Translations under genes and position numbers: made by a program
Assembly: GCF_049195245.1 (NCBI RefSeq)
Contig: NZ_JBMIRR010000022.1
Coordinates: forward strand, 1 to 64,000
Direction: 5' to 3'
Length of the DNA stretch: 64,000 nucleotides
Source: Arenimonas sp049195245
GTDB lineage: Bacteria; Pseudomonadota; Gammaproteobacteria; Xanthomonadales; Xanthomonadaceae
Notes under the pieces: model-generated
What the model saw: the letters and a program-made list of their open reading frames with translations, nothing else
Told to the model about the DNA's origin: nothing
Database searches by the model: none
Shown: piece after piece, positions 49,573 to 58,790 of the stretch
How positions within the stretch are numbered: position 1 is the first letter of the stretch
Layout: each line of letters starts with the position of its first letter

Positions 49573-50904
49573 ATGACCCCAGGCACGGAAACGGCTGGCC
49601 GCTTCGACCACCTGCGCGGTGCGCTGCAGGAATTCCCGCCGCTGCTGTGGTCGTTCCTTTATTTTTTCTTCCTGCTGACCGGTTATTACGTGCTGCGGCC
49701 CGTGCGCGACGCCATGGGCGCCTCGGCGGACGTCGAGGCCGTATTCCCGCTGGCGCTGGTGGAATGGGCCACGGCGCGCGGCTGGGCGTTGGGCGACCTC
49801 ACGCTGCAGCTGCTGTTCACCGGCACCTTCCTGGCGATGCTGCTGCTGCAGCCGGCCTACGGCGCCCTGGTCAGCCGCTATCCGCGCCGGGTGTTCCTGC
49901 CGGTGCTGTACGGGCTCTTCATCGCCTGCCTGGTCGGCTTCTACTTCGTGTTCGGGCGCGAGGTGCCGGGGCGCGGCGCGATCTTCTTCATCTGGGTGGC
50001 GGTGTTCAACCTGTTCGCGGTGTCGGTGTTCTGGAGCTTCATGGCCGACATCTACAGCGACATCGAGGCGCGCCGGCTCTATGGCTTCATCGCCGCGGGC
50101 GGCACCGCCGGCGGCTTCCTTGGGCCGGTGATCACCCGCGCCCTGGTGCACCAGATCGGCGTGCCCAACCTGCTGCTGGTGTCGGCCTGCCTGCTGGCGG
50201 CCTGCGTGTTCTGCATCCTGCGCCTGGGCCGCTGGGCGCGGATGCGCGAGCAGTCGCGGGGCCTGGCCTCGGCCGAGCAGGCCATGGGCGGCAGCGTGTG
50301 GGCCGGCCTGCGCCTGGTGGCGCAGCAGCCGCTGCTGCGGGCGATGGCGGTGGTGATGTTCTTCGGCATCGGGGTGGGCACGCTGCTGTACAACGAGCAG
50401 GCCGCGATCGCGCGCGCGATGGCCAGCGCCGAGGAGCGCACCGCCTTCTTCGCCAACCTGGACCTGGCGATCAATGCGCTGACCATCCTGGTGCAGGTGT
50501 TCCTGACCCGGCCGCTGCTGGTGCGCTGGGGCGTGGCGCCGGTGCTGATGATCCCGGCGGTGGCCATCCTGATCGGGTTCTCGGTGCTGGCGGCGTCGCC
50601 GCTGCCGATGCTGATCGCGGTGGTGCAGGTGATCACGCGCGCCAGCGAATTCTCGCTGGCCAAGCCCGGCCGCGAGACGGTGTACACACGCGTGGACCGC
50701 GAGGTGCGCTACAAGGCCAAGGCGGTGATCGACACCGCGGTGTACCGCGCCGCCGACCTCACCTTCGTGTGGGTGCACAAGCTGATCGCGGGCTTCGGTT
50801 CGTCGGTGGTTTTCATGGTGGGCATCGGCATCGCGGCCGGCATGACCTTTGGCGCATGGCGCCTGATCAAGGAGCAGGCGAAGCTGCCGTCGGACCCGCG
50901 CTGA
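49573..50904 (+). CDS. MFS-type NTP/NDP exchange transporter-like protein
   Basis: A 443-residue polytopic membrane protein with about 12 helices. It opens LLWSFLYFFFLLTGYYVLRPVRDAMG, a mark of the bacterial relatives of plastid/rickettsial ATP/ADP translocases, and continues FWSFMADIYSDIEARRLYGFIAAGGTAGGFLGP and ASEFSLAKPGRETVYTRVDREVRYKAKAVIDTAVYR. In free-living bacteria the function of this branch is unknown; nucleotide exchange is not shown. The ATG at 49573 is preferred to a TTG 6 bases earlier. Confidence 0.85.
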   Translation: MTPGTETAGRFDHLRGALQEFPPLLWSFLYFFFLLTGYYVLRPVRDAMGASADVEAVFPLALVEWATARGWALGDLTLQLLFTGTFLAMLLLQPAYGALVSRYPRRVFLPVLYGLFIACLVGFYFVFGREVPGRGAIFFIWVAVFNLFAVSVFWSFMADIYSDIEARRLYGFIAAGGTAGGFLGPVITRALVHQIGVPNLLLVSACLLAACVFCILRLGRWARMREQSRGLASAEQAMGGSVWAGLRLVAQQPLLRAMAVVMFFGIGVGTLLYNEQAAIARAMASAEERTAFFANLDLAINALTILVQVFLTRPLLVRWGVAPVLMIPAVAILIGFSVLAASPLPMLIAVVQVITRASEFSLAKPGRETVYTRVDREVRYKAKAVIDTAVYRAADLTFVWVHKLIAGFGSSVVFMVGIGIAAGMTFGAWRLIKEQAKLPSDPR

Positions 50905-50919
50905 CGCCCCGGAGGGCAC

Positions 50920-52098
50920 ATGCCGAACCGTCGTGACTTCCTCGCCGCCGGCGTCGCCGGCGCCGTGCTGATGGGCCTGCCGGTACGCGGCCTCGCCGCC
51001 GGCAAGGCGACCCGGCCGCTGAAGATCCTGGTGCTGGGCGGCACCGGCTTCCTGGGTCCGCATTTCGTCGAGGCGGCCCGCGCCCGCGGCCACCAGCTGA
51101 CGCTGTTCAACCGCGGCAAGACCGCGCCCGACAAGTTCAGCGCCGCCGCCTACGCCGACATCGAGCAGCTCAAGGGCGACCGCAAGACCGACCTGGCGGT
51201 GCTGGCCGGGCGCGAGTGGGACGCCGTGCTCGACACCTCGGCCTACCTGCCCGGCGACGTCACGGCCTCGGCCGAGGCGCTGCGCGAGCACGTGGCGCAC
51301 TACCTGATCATCTCCACCATCTCGGTGTACGCCAAGATGGACCAGCCGGGCATGGACGAGGACGCGCCACTGGCGCAGCTGGCCGATCCCGCCGTGCAGC
51401 AGGTCACCGGCGAAACCTACGGCGGGCTCAAGGCGCTGTGCGAGCAGGCCGCCGAAAAGGCGATGCCGGGCCGTGTCACCGTCGTTCGTCCCGGCCTGAT
51501 CGTCGGGCCGGGCGATCCCACCGACCGCTTCACCTACTGGCCGGCGCGCTTCGATCGCGGCGGCGAGGTGCTGGCGCCGGCGCCGCCGGAAGCCCCGACG
51601 CAGTTCATCGACGTGCGCGACCTGGCCGACTTCCTGCTGCTGTGCCTGGAGCGCAAGACGCTGGGCACCTTCAACGCCGATGCCCAGGCCGGCGCCATCA
51701 GCTTCGGGGGCTTCATGGCCGCCTGCCAGTCGGCGGCCAAGGCCGCCAACACCGTGCGCTGCGTGCGCGCACCCTGTCCGCAGCCGCCCGGCCACGACAG
51801 CCGCATCACCTGGGTGCCGGCCGATTTCCTGGCCGCGCAGAACGTGGGCGCCTGGATGGACCTGCCGTGCTGGATCCCCGCCGAGGGCGACTACGCCGGC
51901 TTCGGTCGCGCCAGCGCGGCGCGCGCGGCCGCCGCGGGCCTCACGTACCGGTCGCTTGATACCACGGTGGCCGACACCCTGGCCTGGTGGCGCGGCCTGC
52001 CGGAAGACCGCCGCGCCAAGCCGCGCGCCGGCCTGAGCCCGGAGCGCGAAGCCGCCGCACTGGCGGCCTGGCACGCGCGGGAAAAAGCGCCGGCCTGA
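50920..52098 (+). CDS. NAD-dependent epimerase/dehydratase-like protein with Tat signal
   Basis: A 392-residue protein. NRRDFLAAGVAGAVLMGLPVRGLA is a Tat signal, unusual for a short-chain dehydrogenase. The Rossmann motif is LVLGGTGFLGPHFVEAA, and an SxxxYxxxK-like active site is suggested by ISTISVYAKM and GETYGGLKALCE. It is probably exported folded with NAD(P) bound. The substrate is unknown. A GGAGGG ribosome site is 7 bases before the ATG. It lies 15 bases after the permease gene, so they may be co-transcribed. Confidence 0.85.
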   Translation: MPNRRDFLAAGVAGAVLMGLPVRGLAAGKATRPLKILVLGGTGFLGPHFVEAARARGHQLTLFNRGKTAPDKFSAAAYADIEQLKGDRKTDLAVLAGREWDAVLDTSAYLPGDVTASAEALREHVAHYLIISTISVYAKMDQPGMDEDAPLAQLADPAVQQVTGETYGGLKALCEQAAEKAMPGRVTVVRPGLIVGPGDPTDRFTYWPARFDRGGEVLAPAPPEAPTQFIDVRDLADFLLLCLERKTLGTFNADAQAGAISFGGFMAACQSAAKAANTVRCVRAPCPQPPGHDSRITWVPADFLAAQNVGAWMDLPCWIPAEGDYAGFGRASAARAAAAGLTYRSLDTTVADTLAWWRGLPEDRRAKPRAGLSPEREAAALAAWHAREKAPA

Positions 52099-52177
52099 GA
52101 CGCGTCTTCGCGCCGGCGCAACACATGTCGCCGGCGCTGGCGTTACCCTGTGGGTCTTGCCCCAGGGAGTTCGCCGA

Positions 52178-53287
52178 ATGAAGGTCAAAGCCGCCGTCGC
52201 GCTGAAAGCAGGCGCCCCGTTGAGCATCGAAACCGTGGACCTGGAAGGTCCGCGCTTCGGCGAGGTGCTGGTCGAACTCAAGGCTACCGGCGTCTGCCAC
52301 ACCGACCAGTTCACGCTGTCGGGCGATGACCCCGAGGGTCTGTTCCCGGCGATCCTGGGCCACGAGGGCGCCGGCATCGTGGTGGACGTGGGGCCGGGCG
52401 TGACCACGCTGAAGAAGGGCGACCACGTCATCCCGCTGTACACGCCCGAGTGCCGGCAGTGCGAGTACTGCCTCAATCCCAAGACCAACCTGTGCCAGTC
52501 CATCCGCAGCACGCAGGGGCAGGGCCTGATGCCCGACGGCAGCAGCCGCTTCAGCCTCGACGGCAAGCCGGTGCTGCACTACATGGGCACGTCCACCTTC
52601 GCGCAGTACACCGTGGTGCCGGAGATCGCACTGGCGAAGATCCGCGAGGACGCGCCGTTCGACAAGGTCTGCTACATCGGCTGCGGTGTCACCACCGGCA
52701 TCGGCGCGGTGATCTTCACCGCCAAGGTGGAGGTGGGCTCGAAGGTGATCGTGTTCGGCCTGGGCGGCATCGGCCTGAACGTGGTGCAGGGCGCGCGCCT
52801 GGCCGGGGCCGACATGATCGTCGGCGTGGACCTGAACCCGGGCCGCGAGGCCATGGCGCGCAAGTTCGGCATGACGCATTTCGTGAACCCGGCGGAGGTG
52901 GAGGGCGACCTGGTGCCCTACCTGGTGTCCCTGACCAAGGGCGGCGCCGACTACACCTTCGAATGCATCGGCAACACCAGGGTGATGCGCCAGGCGCTGG
53001 AATCGGCGCACAAGGGCTGGGGCACCAGCGTCATCATCGGCGTGGCGCCGGCGGGCGCGGAAATCAGCACGCGGCCGTTCCAGCTGGTGACCGGGCGCAA
53101 CTGGCGCGGCAGCGCCTTCGGCGGCGCGCGCGGGCGCACCGACGTGCCCAAGATCGTGGACTGGTACATGGATGGCAAGATCGACATCGATTCGCTGATC
53201 ACGCACACGATGCCGCTGGAGCGGATCAACGAGGCCTTCGACCTGATGCACCGGGGCGAGTCCATCCGCAGCGTGGTGGTCTACTGA
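52178..53287 (+). CDS. frmA: S-(hydroxymethyl)glutathione dehydrogenase (class III alcohol dehydrogenase)
   Basis: A 369-residue zinc enzyme, the same length as E. coli FrmA. It oxidises S-hydroxymethylglutathione, the spontaneous adduct of formaldehyde and glutathione. The catalytic zinc region is TGVCHTDQFTLSG and GHEGAGIVVDVG; the structural zinc Cys set is CRQCEYCLNPKTNLC; the NAD fold is VFGLGGIGLNVVQGARLAGA. The start at 52178 has a CAGGGAG site. It overlaps the esterase gene by one base (TGATG). Confidence 0.97.
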   Translation: MKVKAAVALKAGAPLSIETVDLEGPRFGEVLVELKATGVCHTDQFTLSGDDPEGLFPAILGHEGAGIVVDVGPGVTTLKKGDHVIPLYTPECRQCEYCLNPKTNLCQSIRSTQGQGLMPDGSSRFSLDGKPVLHYMGTSTFAQYTVVPEIALAKIREDAPFDKVCYIGCGVTTGIGAVIFTAKVEVGSKVIVFGLGGIGLNVVQGARLAGADMIVGVDLNPGREAMARKFGMTHFVNPAEVEGDLVPYLVSLTKGGADYTFECIGNTRVMRQALESAHKGWGTSVIIGVAPAGAEISTRPFQLVTGRNWRGSAFGGARGRTDVPKIVDWYMDGKIDIDSLITHTMPLERINEAFDLMHRGESIRSVVVY

Positions 53288-54129
53288 TGGCGGTGGAGCT
53301 GGTGAGCGAGCACGGCTGCTTCGGCGGCGTGCAGGGCTTCTACCGGATGGCGTCGGACGCCTGCGGCGGGCCGATGCGCTTCGCCGTGTTCCAGCCGCCG
53401 CAGGCGCGCGAAGGCCGCGTGCCGGTCCTGTATTTCCTGGCCGGCCTGACCTGCAGCGAAGAGACGGCCACCATCAAGGCCGGCGCCCAGCGCGTGGCGG
53501 CCGAGCTGGGGCTGATGCTGGTGATGCCCGACACCAGCCCGCGCGATACCGGCCTGGAAGGCGCCACCGGCGACTGGGAGTTCGGCGAGGGCGCGGGCTT
53601 CTACCTCGATGCCACCCAGGCGCCGTGGTCCTCGCGCTTCCGGATGGAGACGCACGTGGTGCACGAGCTGGCCGCCGTGGTGGCCAGCCACTTCCCGGCG
53701 CATCCGGGGCGCGCGGGCATCTTCGGGCATTCGATGGGCGGGCACGGCGCCCTGGTGCTGGCACTGCGCCATCCCGACCGCTACGGCAGCGTGTCGGCGT
53801 TCGCGCCGATCGTCGCGCCCAGCCAGGTGCCGTGGGGCGAGAAGGCCTTCGGCCGCTACCTGGGCGACCACCGCCGCGCGTGGGCCGAACACGACGCCTG
53901 TGAGCTGGTGCGGCGCCGCGCCTTCGGCGGCACGATCCTGGTGGACCAGGGCCTGGACGACAAATTTCTTGCCCCGCAGCTGCAGCCCGAGCGCTTCGAG
54001 GCCGCCTGCGCCGAGGCCGGGCAGGCGCTAAGCCTGCGCCGCCACGCCGGCTACGATCACGGCTACTATTTCATCGCCAGCTTCATCGAGGACCACCTGC
54101 GGCACCACGCCGCGCAGCTGGCCGACTGA
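53287..54129 (+). CDS. frmB: S-formylglutathione hydrolase
   Basis: A 280-residue esterase-D family enzyme that hydrolyses S-formylglutathione to formate and glutathione, the step after FrmA. Catalytic residues: Ser149 in GHSMGGHGAL, Asp in DQGLDDKF and His in GYDHGYYF. N-terminal block YFLAGLTCSEETATIKAGAQ is typical. It starts inside the frmA stop. No frmR repressor gene is adjacent. Confidence 0.97.
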   Translation: MAVELVSEHGCFGGVQGFYRMASDACGGPMRFAVFQPPQAREGRVPVLYFLAGLTCSEETATIKAGAQRVAAELGLMLVMPDTSPRDTGLEGATGDWEFGEGAGFYLDATQAPWSSRFRMETHVVHELAAVVASHFPAHPGRAGIFGHSMGGHGALVLALRHPDRYGSVSAFAPIVAPSQVPWGEKAFGRYLGDHRRAWAEHDACELVRRRAFGGTILVDQGLDDKFLAPQLQPERFEAACAEAGQALSLRRHAGYDHGYYFIASFIEDHLRHHAAQLAD

Positions 54130-54142
54130 CCGGAGTGCCGCC

Positions 54143-54493
54143 ATGTCCCTGATCGCGATCATCCTCACCGCCTTCGTCGCGCTGCTGCACGTGGGATTCA
54201 TGGTGCTGGAGATGTTTTTCTGGACCAGGCCGCTGGGGCGCAAGGTCTTCCGGCTCGATCCGAAGCTTGCGCAGGACTCGGCCAAGCTGGCGATGAACCA
54301 GGGCCTGTACAACGGTTTCCTGGCCGCGGGCCTGGTCTGGGGCCTGCTGATCGGCGACCGCGCGATCTGCCTGTTCTTCCTGGGCTGCGTGGTGATCGCC
54401 GGGCTGTTCGGCGCCGCGACGGTGAAGCGCTCGATCCTGTACGTGCAGGCGTTGCCGGCGATCTTGGCGGCGGTGGCGGTGCATTACTTCTGA
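54143..54493 (+). CDS. DUF1304 membrane protein
   Basis: A 116-residue protein with four predicted helices, matching DUF1304: LLHVGFMVLEMFFWTRPLGRKVF near the start, then MNQGLYNGFLAAGLVWGLLIG and TVKRSILYVQALPAILAAVAVHYF. Function unknown. It follows frmB by 13 bases with a CGGAG ribosome site, so it is probably the last gene of the frmAB transcript. Confidence 0.9.
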   Translation: MSLIAIILTAFVALLHVGFMVLEMFFWTRPLGRKVFRLDPKLAQDSAKLAMNQGLYNGFLAAGLVWGLLIGDRAICLFFLGCVVIAGLFGAATVKRSILYVQALPAILAAVAVHYF

Positions 54494-54519
54494 GGGCGTT
54501 ACTGGTTCCTGCCTCCCCG

Positions 54520-54990
54520 CTACTTCCTCGCACTCAACCACATCCTGATCTCGGCATTGAACACCCGCTCGCCCGCGGGATCGAACACGTCCACGTTGAC
54601 CGGCAGGTCGTAGCCAGTCGCGGCGCTGACAATCGGGATCATCGGCGTGGCGACGCCACGCATCGTGCCCTTGGCCTTCTTCAGGTAGCTCACCGTCATG
54701 CCCTTGGGGATCCAGCGCATGTCGCCGGGCAGCGAGGCATCGGTCATCACGCCGGCGCAGAGCTCGGCCAGGTTGCACAGCGCGATCGCGTGCACGGTGC
54801 CGATGTGGTTGTGCACGGCGCGGCGGTCGGGAATGGTGGCTTCGCAGCGTCCGTTCTCGAGCACGCGGAAGGTCGGCCGGATGCTGCCGAAGTAGGGCGC
54901 CTTCATGCACACCGCGCGGCTGAACAGCCAGTGCCCGGCGGGATAGCGGATCAGCTTGCGGTAGGTCTTGAGCAGCGGCGCGTCGGACAT
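54520..54990 (-). CDS. DUF4442 hotdog-fold thioesterase-like protein
   Basis: A 156-residue protein of the DUF4442 hotdog group. Marks are FGSIRPTFRVLENGRCEATIPDRRAVHNHIGTVHAIALCNLAELCAGVMTDASLP, where the NHIGTVHA/CNLAELC part is the hotdog helix with likely acyl-CoA-binding residues, and WIPKGMTVSYLKKAKG. It may hydrolyse acyl-CoA thioesters; the place downstream of fadE on the same strand supports a fatty-acid role. Confidence 0.85.
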   Translation of the reverse strand: MSDAPLLKTYRKLIRYPAGHWLFSRAVCMKAPYFGSIRPTFRVLENGRCEATIPDRRAVHNHIGTVHAIALCNLAELCAGVMTDASLPGDMRWIPKGMTVSYLKKAKGTMRGVATPMIPIVSAATGYDLPVNVDVFDPAGERVFNAEIRMWLSARK

Positions 54991-55003
54991 GGAGTTTGCC
55001 TGG

Positions 55004-55381
55004 TCAGGTGAGGAGGGGCGCCGCGAACAGGCCCGCGCCGGCCACGAAGGCGGCCGTGAGCCTATGCACCAGCGGCGTGTTGTAGGGCAGGAAGACCCAC
55101 TGTTCGATCGTGCGGCCCACCCAGAACAGCGCCATGCCGGCCAGCAGCGCACGGCCCAGCGCGGAGCCGGCCAGTTCGTCGGGAAATGCAAGGCACAGGG
55201 CGGCGATGCCCAGGAACACGTAGATCAGCCGCAGGTTCAGGATCTGCACCACCGCGCGGGTGGCGACCGAGTTGGCGCGCAGGTCGCGCGGCCAGTCGAA
55301 CAGCTTCCAGAAGCCGGCGTGGAAGGCCGCGAACGCCAGGCTGTGCACGCCGGCCAGGAGGATGAAGTGCGTGTCCTGCAC
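55004..55381 (-). CDS. Uncharacterised four-helix membrane protein
   Basis: A 125-residue protein not assigned to a named family. It has four hydrophobic helices (THFILLAGVHSLAFAAFHAGFW, LIYVFLGIAALCLAF, ALLAGMALFWVGRTIEQWVFL, LTAAFVAGAGLFAAPLL). The start is a GTG at 55381 with a strong AGGAGG site 8 bases upstream; the longer frame upstream is antisense to fadE-type coding on the same strand and is rejected. Neighbours suggest a lipid-related context. Confidence 0.75.
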   Translation of the reverse strand: MQDTHFILLAGVHSLAFAAFHAGFWKLFDWPRDLRANSVATRAVVQILNLRLIYVFLGIAALCLAFPDELAGSALGRALLAGMALFWVGRTIEQWVFLPYNTPLVHRLTAAFVAGAGLFAAPLLT

Positions 55382-55407
55382 GACGTCATCCTCCTGGTGC
55401 GGATGGC

Positions 55408-57879
55408 TCAGGCGGCCCGGTGCTGCACGGGCGCCGCGTTGCGGTGAAGCGATGCCGCCACCAGGTCGGCCGGATCGAAATCGTCCACCGTGATCGCCTC
55501 CCAGGTCAGCGTGCGCAGCTCTTCCAGCTGCAGCTTCTCCTCGGCGGTGATCCAGCCCTCGGCGACGCCCTCGGCCAGCTGCGCCGGGAAGTCCAGCGCC
55601 TCGATGTCGCTGTTCTTCAGGGCCTTGAGGAACTTGCGCTCCACCGGCTCGGCCAGGATCACCTTGGGCAGGAAGCTGTTGATGCGGCCGGCCGGGTTGT
55701 TCTCGCAGGGCGTCAGGAACACGCCCTCGGCCAGGCGGTCGCGGGCATCCGACGGCGACATCAGCAGCGCGGCGGCGCGGCGGCCCAGGCGGTCCGACGG
55801 CGCCTGCGCGCGACGGCCCCACGGGAACACCAGCATCCACAGCAGCCAGCCCACCGGGCGGATCGGGAAGTTGCGCAGCGCGCCCGACAGGGCCAGCTCG
55901 ATCTTGTGCGAGGAATCGAGGATGGCGTAGGCCAGCAGCGGCTGTTCGGCGGCCGGACGGCCCTCGTCCTCGTAGCGCTTTAGCATGGCGCTGGAGATGT
56001 AGAGCTGGCTGAGCACGTCGCCCAGGCGGCCCGACAGCTTTTCCTTGAACTTGAGCTTGCCGCCCAGCATCAGCATCGAGGTGTCGGCCACCAGCGCCAG
56101 GTTGGCGGAGTAGCGGTTGAGCTTGCGGTAATAGCGCCGCGTGTACGCATCACCCGGCGCCTTGCCGATGCGCGCGGCGAACAGGCCGAACACCCAGCTG
56201 CGCACCGCGTTGGAGATCGCGAAGCCGATGTGGCCGAACAGGTTGGTGTCGAATTCGCGCAGGCGCACGGCCGGATCCGGATGCTGGGCGGCCTGCATTT
56301 CCTTCAGGACCCAGGGATGGCAGCGGATCGCGCCCTGGCCGAAGATCATCAGGCTGCGGGTCATGATGTTGGCGCCCTCGACCGTGATCGAGATCGGCGC
56401 CGCCTGCCAGCCGCGGCCCAGGTAGTTCATCGGGCCCAGGATCACGCCCTTGCCGCCGTGGATGTCCATGGCGTCCTTGGCCACTTCGCGCGCCATCTCG
56501 GTGGCGTGGTACTTGGCGATGGCCGAGGGCACGGCGGGCTTCTCACCGCGATCCACCGCGGCGGCGGTGGACTGCGACAGCGCGGCGGCGGCATAAGCAT
56601 TGCCGGCGATGCGTGCCAGCGCTTCTTCCACCCCTTCGAAGCGGCCGATGGACAGGCCGAACTGCTTGCGGATGCGCGCGTACGCACCGGTGACCACGGC
56701 CGCCAGCTTCGACGCGCCGCTGGAGGTGGACGGCAGGGTGATGGCGCGGCCCACCGACAGGCACTCGACCAGCATGCGCCAGCCCTGGCCCACGTAGTCT
56801 TCGCCGCCGATCAGCTGGCTCAGCGGCAGGAAGATTTCCTTGCCGCGCACCGGGCCGTTCTGGAAGGCGCAGTTGAGCGGGAAGTGGCGGCGGCCGATTT
56901 CCAGGCCGGCGGTGTCGCGCGGGATCAGCGCCAGCGTGATGCCGCGGTCGGCCACTTCACCCAGCAGCTTGTTCGGGTCGTACAGGCGGAAGGCCAGGCC
57001 GATCACCGTGGCCACGGGGGCCAGCGTGATGTAGCGCTTGTCGAAGGTGAGCTTGACGCCGAGCACGCGGGCGCCGTTCCAGTCGCCTTCGGTGACGATG
57101 CCGTAGTCGGGGATCGAGGTGGCGTCGGAACCGGCCGTGGGGCCGGTGAGCGCGAAACAGGGCACGTCACGGCCATCGGCCAGGCGCGGCAGATAGTGCT
57201 GCTTCTGCTCGTCGGTGCCGTAGTGCAGCAGCAGCTCGGCCGGGCCCAGCGAATTGGGCACGCCGACGGTGGAGCTGAGCGTGGCCGAGATCGAGGCCAG
57301 CTTCTGGATCACCTTGTGGTGGGCCAGCGCCGAGAAGCCCAGGCCGCCGTATTCCTTGGGAATGATCATGCCGAAGAACTTGTTCTTCTTCAGGTAGTCC
57401 CACAGCTCGGGCGGCAGGTCGTTGCGGACGTGGGTGATGTCCCAGTCGTTGGTCATGCGACAGGCCTGCTCCACCGGGCCGTCGAGAAAGGCCTGTTCTT
57501 CCGCGGTCAGCAGCGGCTTGGGCTGCGACAGCAGCGCGTCCCACTTGGGCATGCCCGAGAACAGCTCGCCCTCGAAGCCGACGGTGCCGGCTTCCAGCGC
57601 GGTCTTCTCGGTGTCCGACAGCGGCGGCAGGATCTTGGTATAGAACTTGAGCAGCGGGGCGGTGATCAGCGCCTGCCGCAGCGGGGTGATCAGCAGCGGC
57701 AGCGTCACCAGGCCCAGCAGCACCGCGGCGACCACGGTGGCGGTGAGGTTGGCGCCGGCCAGGCCCACGGCCACCAGCAGCGTGGCCGAGAGCGCGGTGA
57801 AGACCACCAGGCTCAGGCGGTGGTAGGCCACCAGCAGGGTCGCCAGCAGCAGGGCGAGGAAGGGCGCGAGGATGCTCAT
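55408..57879 (-). CDS. fadE: Acyl-CoA dehydrogenase FadE
   Basis: An 823-residue enzyme, the size of E. coli FadE (814), catalysing the first oxidation of acyl-CoA in beta-oxidation. Two or three N-terminal helices (FLALLLATLLVAYHRLSLVVFTALSATLLVAVGLAG...) anchor it to the inner membrane. The FAD core includes FGMIIPKEYGGLGFSALAHHKVIQKL, CFALTGPTAGSDATS, GGEDYVGQGWRMLVECLSVGRAI and DIHGGKGVILGPMNYLGRGWQAAPI. It overlaps the hydrolase gene (ATGA at 57876-57879) and is probably controlled by the divergent TetR regulator. Confidence 0.96.
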   Translation of the reverse strand: MSILAPFLALLLATLLVAYHRLSLVVFTALSATLLVAVGLAGANLTATVVAAVLLGLVTLPLLITPLRQALITAPLLKFYTKILPPLSDTEKTALEAGTVGFEGELFSGMPKWDALLSQPKPLLTAEEQAFLDGPVEQACRMTNDWDITHVRNDLPPELWDYLKKNKFFGMIIPKEYGGLGFSALAHHKVIQKLASISATLSSTVGVPNSLGPAELLLHYGTDEQKQHYLPRLADGRDVPCFALTGPTAGSDATSIPDYGIVTEGDWNGARVLGVKLTFDKRYITLAPVATVIGLAFRLYDPNKLLGEVADRGITLALIPRDTAGLEIGRRHFPLNCAFQNGPVRGKEIFLPLSQLIGGEDYVGQGWRMLVECLSVGRAITLPSTSSGASKLAAVVTGAYARIRKQFGLSIGRFEGVEEALARIAGNAYAAAALSQSTAAAVDRGEKPAVPSAIAKYHATEMAREVAKDAMDIHGGKGVILGPMNYLGRGWQAAPISITVEGANIMTRSLMIFGQGAIRCHPWVLKEMQAAQHPDPAVRLREFDTNLFGHIGFAISNAVRSWVFGLFAARIGKAPGDAYTRRYYRKLNRYSANLALVADTSMLMLGGKLKFKEKLSGRLGDVLSQLYISSAMLKRYEDEGRPAAEQPLLAYAILDSSHKIELALSGALRNFPIRPVGWLLWMLVFPWGRRAQAPSDRLGRRAAALLMSPSDARDRLAEGVFLTPCENNPAGRINSFLPKVILAEPVERKFLKALKNSDIEALDFPAQLAEGVAEGWITAEEKLQLEELRTLTWEAITVDDFDPADLVAASLHRNAAPVQHRAA

Positions 57880-58790
57880 CGTGGATCTCCGTGGGCGGCC
57901 GCGGGGGGTGCGGCCAGGTCGGACAGGAAGTGGGCTTGCAGGAAGTGGAGCAGGGTGTCGGTAAAGGCGTCGTTGTCGTCGCCCGCCACCATGTGGGTGG
58001 CCTGTGGCAGTTGTACGTGCTGCGCGTGGGGCGCCAGCTCTAGAAAATGCTGCACCGTGCCGGCGGTGACCAGGTCGCTGCGGCCGCCGCTGACCAGCAG
58101 CACCGGCACGTCCAGGGCCCGGCAGGCCTGTTCCAGCGTGTCCTGCAGGCCTTCGGTGTCGGGGATGAACTCCGCCAGCAGGCGCGGATCCCAGTGCCAG
58201 GCCAGGCGGCCGTCGTCGCGGCGGGTCAGCAGATGGGCCAGCTGGGCCGGCGTCTTCTTCTCGCGGCGATGGGGCAGGTAAGCGGAAATCTGGTCGGCCG
58301 CGTGCTCGTAGGACTCGAAGCCGTCGGGATGCGCGGTCATGAAGCCGAGGATGCGCTCGACGCCGGCGGCTTCCCAGCGCGGGGTGATGTCCACGAGCAC
58401 CAGTGCGGAGAACAGCCGGTCGCGCGCCTGGGCCATCAGGCCGGTCAGGCCGCCCATGGATGCGCCGACCAGCACGGGGCGCGGGCCGAGCGCCTGGGCG
58501 GCAGTGGCGATGTCATCCACGAACTGCGCGCCGGCATAACGATGGCCCGCGGGATTGCGCTGCGAACCGCCGTGGCCCCGCACGTCCCAGGCCAGGCTGG
58601 CATGGCCCTCGCGCGCCAGCCGCTGCTGCGTGGCCGACCACGCCTGGCGGGTCTGGCCAAAGCCATGGGCCAACAGCACGCCGGTCTTTTCGCCCGGATA
58701 ATGCTGCGCCGACAGACGCAGGCCGTCGCCGGCGAGCAGCCAGTGCGGCTGCGCCACGGGCACGGCGACGTCAGGGGCGGAAATGACCAT
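57876..58790 (-). CDS. Alpha/beta hydrolase
   Basis: A 304-residue hydrolase. The oxyanion region is LLAHGFGQTRQAW, the nucleophile elbow GASMGGLTGL, an acid Asp lies in VLLVSGGRSDLV, and the His in LPQATHMVAGDD. It may cleave an ester or thioester that feeds FadE, the gene it overlaps. The ATG at 58790 lies inside a CCATACGG/GTATGG inverted repeat, a candidate operator; the frame extending to 58925 would run through the regulatory region and is rejected. Confidence 0.9.
   Translation of the reverse strand: MVISAPDVAVPVAQPHWLLAGDGLRLSAQHYPGEKTGVLLAHGFGQTRQAWSATQQRLAREGHASLAWDVRGHGGSQRNPAGHRYAGAQFVDDIATAAQALGPRPVLVGASMGGLTGLMAQARDRLFSALVLVDITPRWEAAGVERILGFMTAHPDGFESYEHAADQISAYLPHRREKKTPAQLAHLLTRRDDGRLAWHWDPRLLAEFIPDTEGLQDTLEQACRALDVPVLLVSGGRSDLVTAGTVQHFLELAPHAQHVQLPQATHMVAGDDNDAFTDTLLHFLQAHFLSDLAAPPAAAHGDPR

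Noticed and set aside
49501..52566. 1021-codon minus-strand frame opposite the permease and epimerase genes
   Set aside because: Shadow frame spanning two gene boundaries and an intergenic gap.
56230..58281. 683-codon plus-strand frame opposite fadE and the hydrolase
   Set aside because: Shadow frame; no family features.
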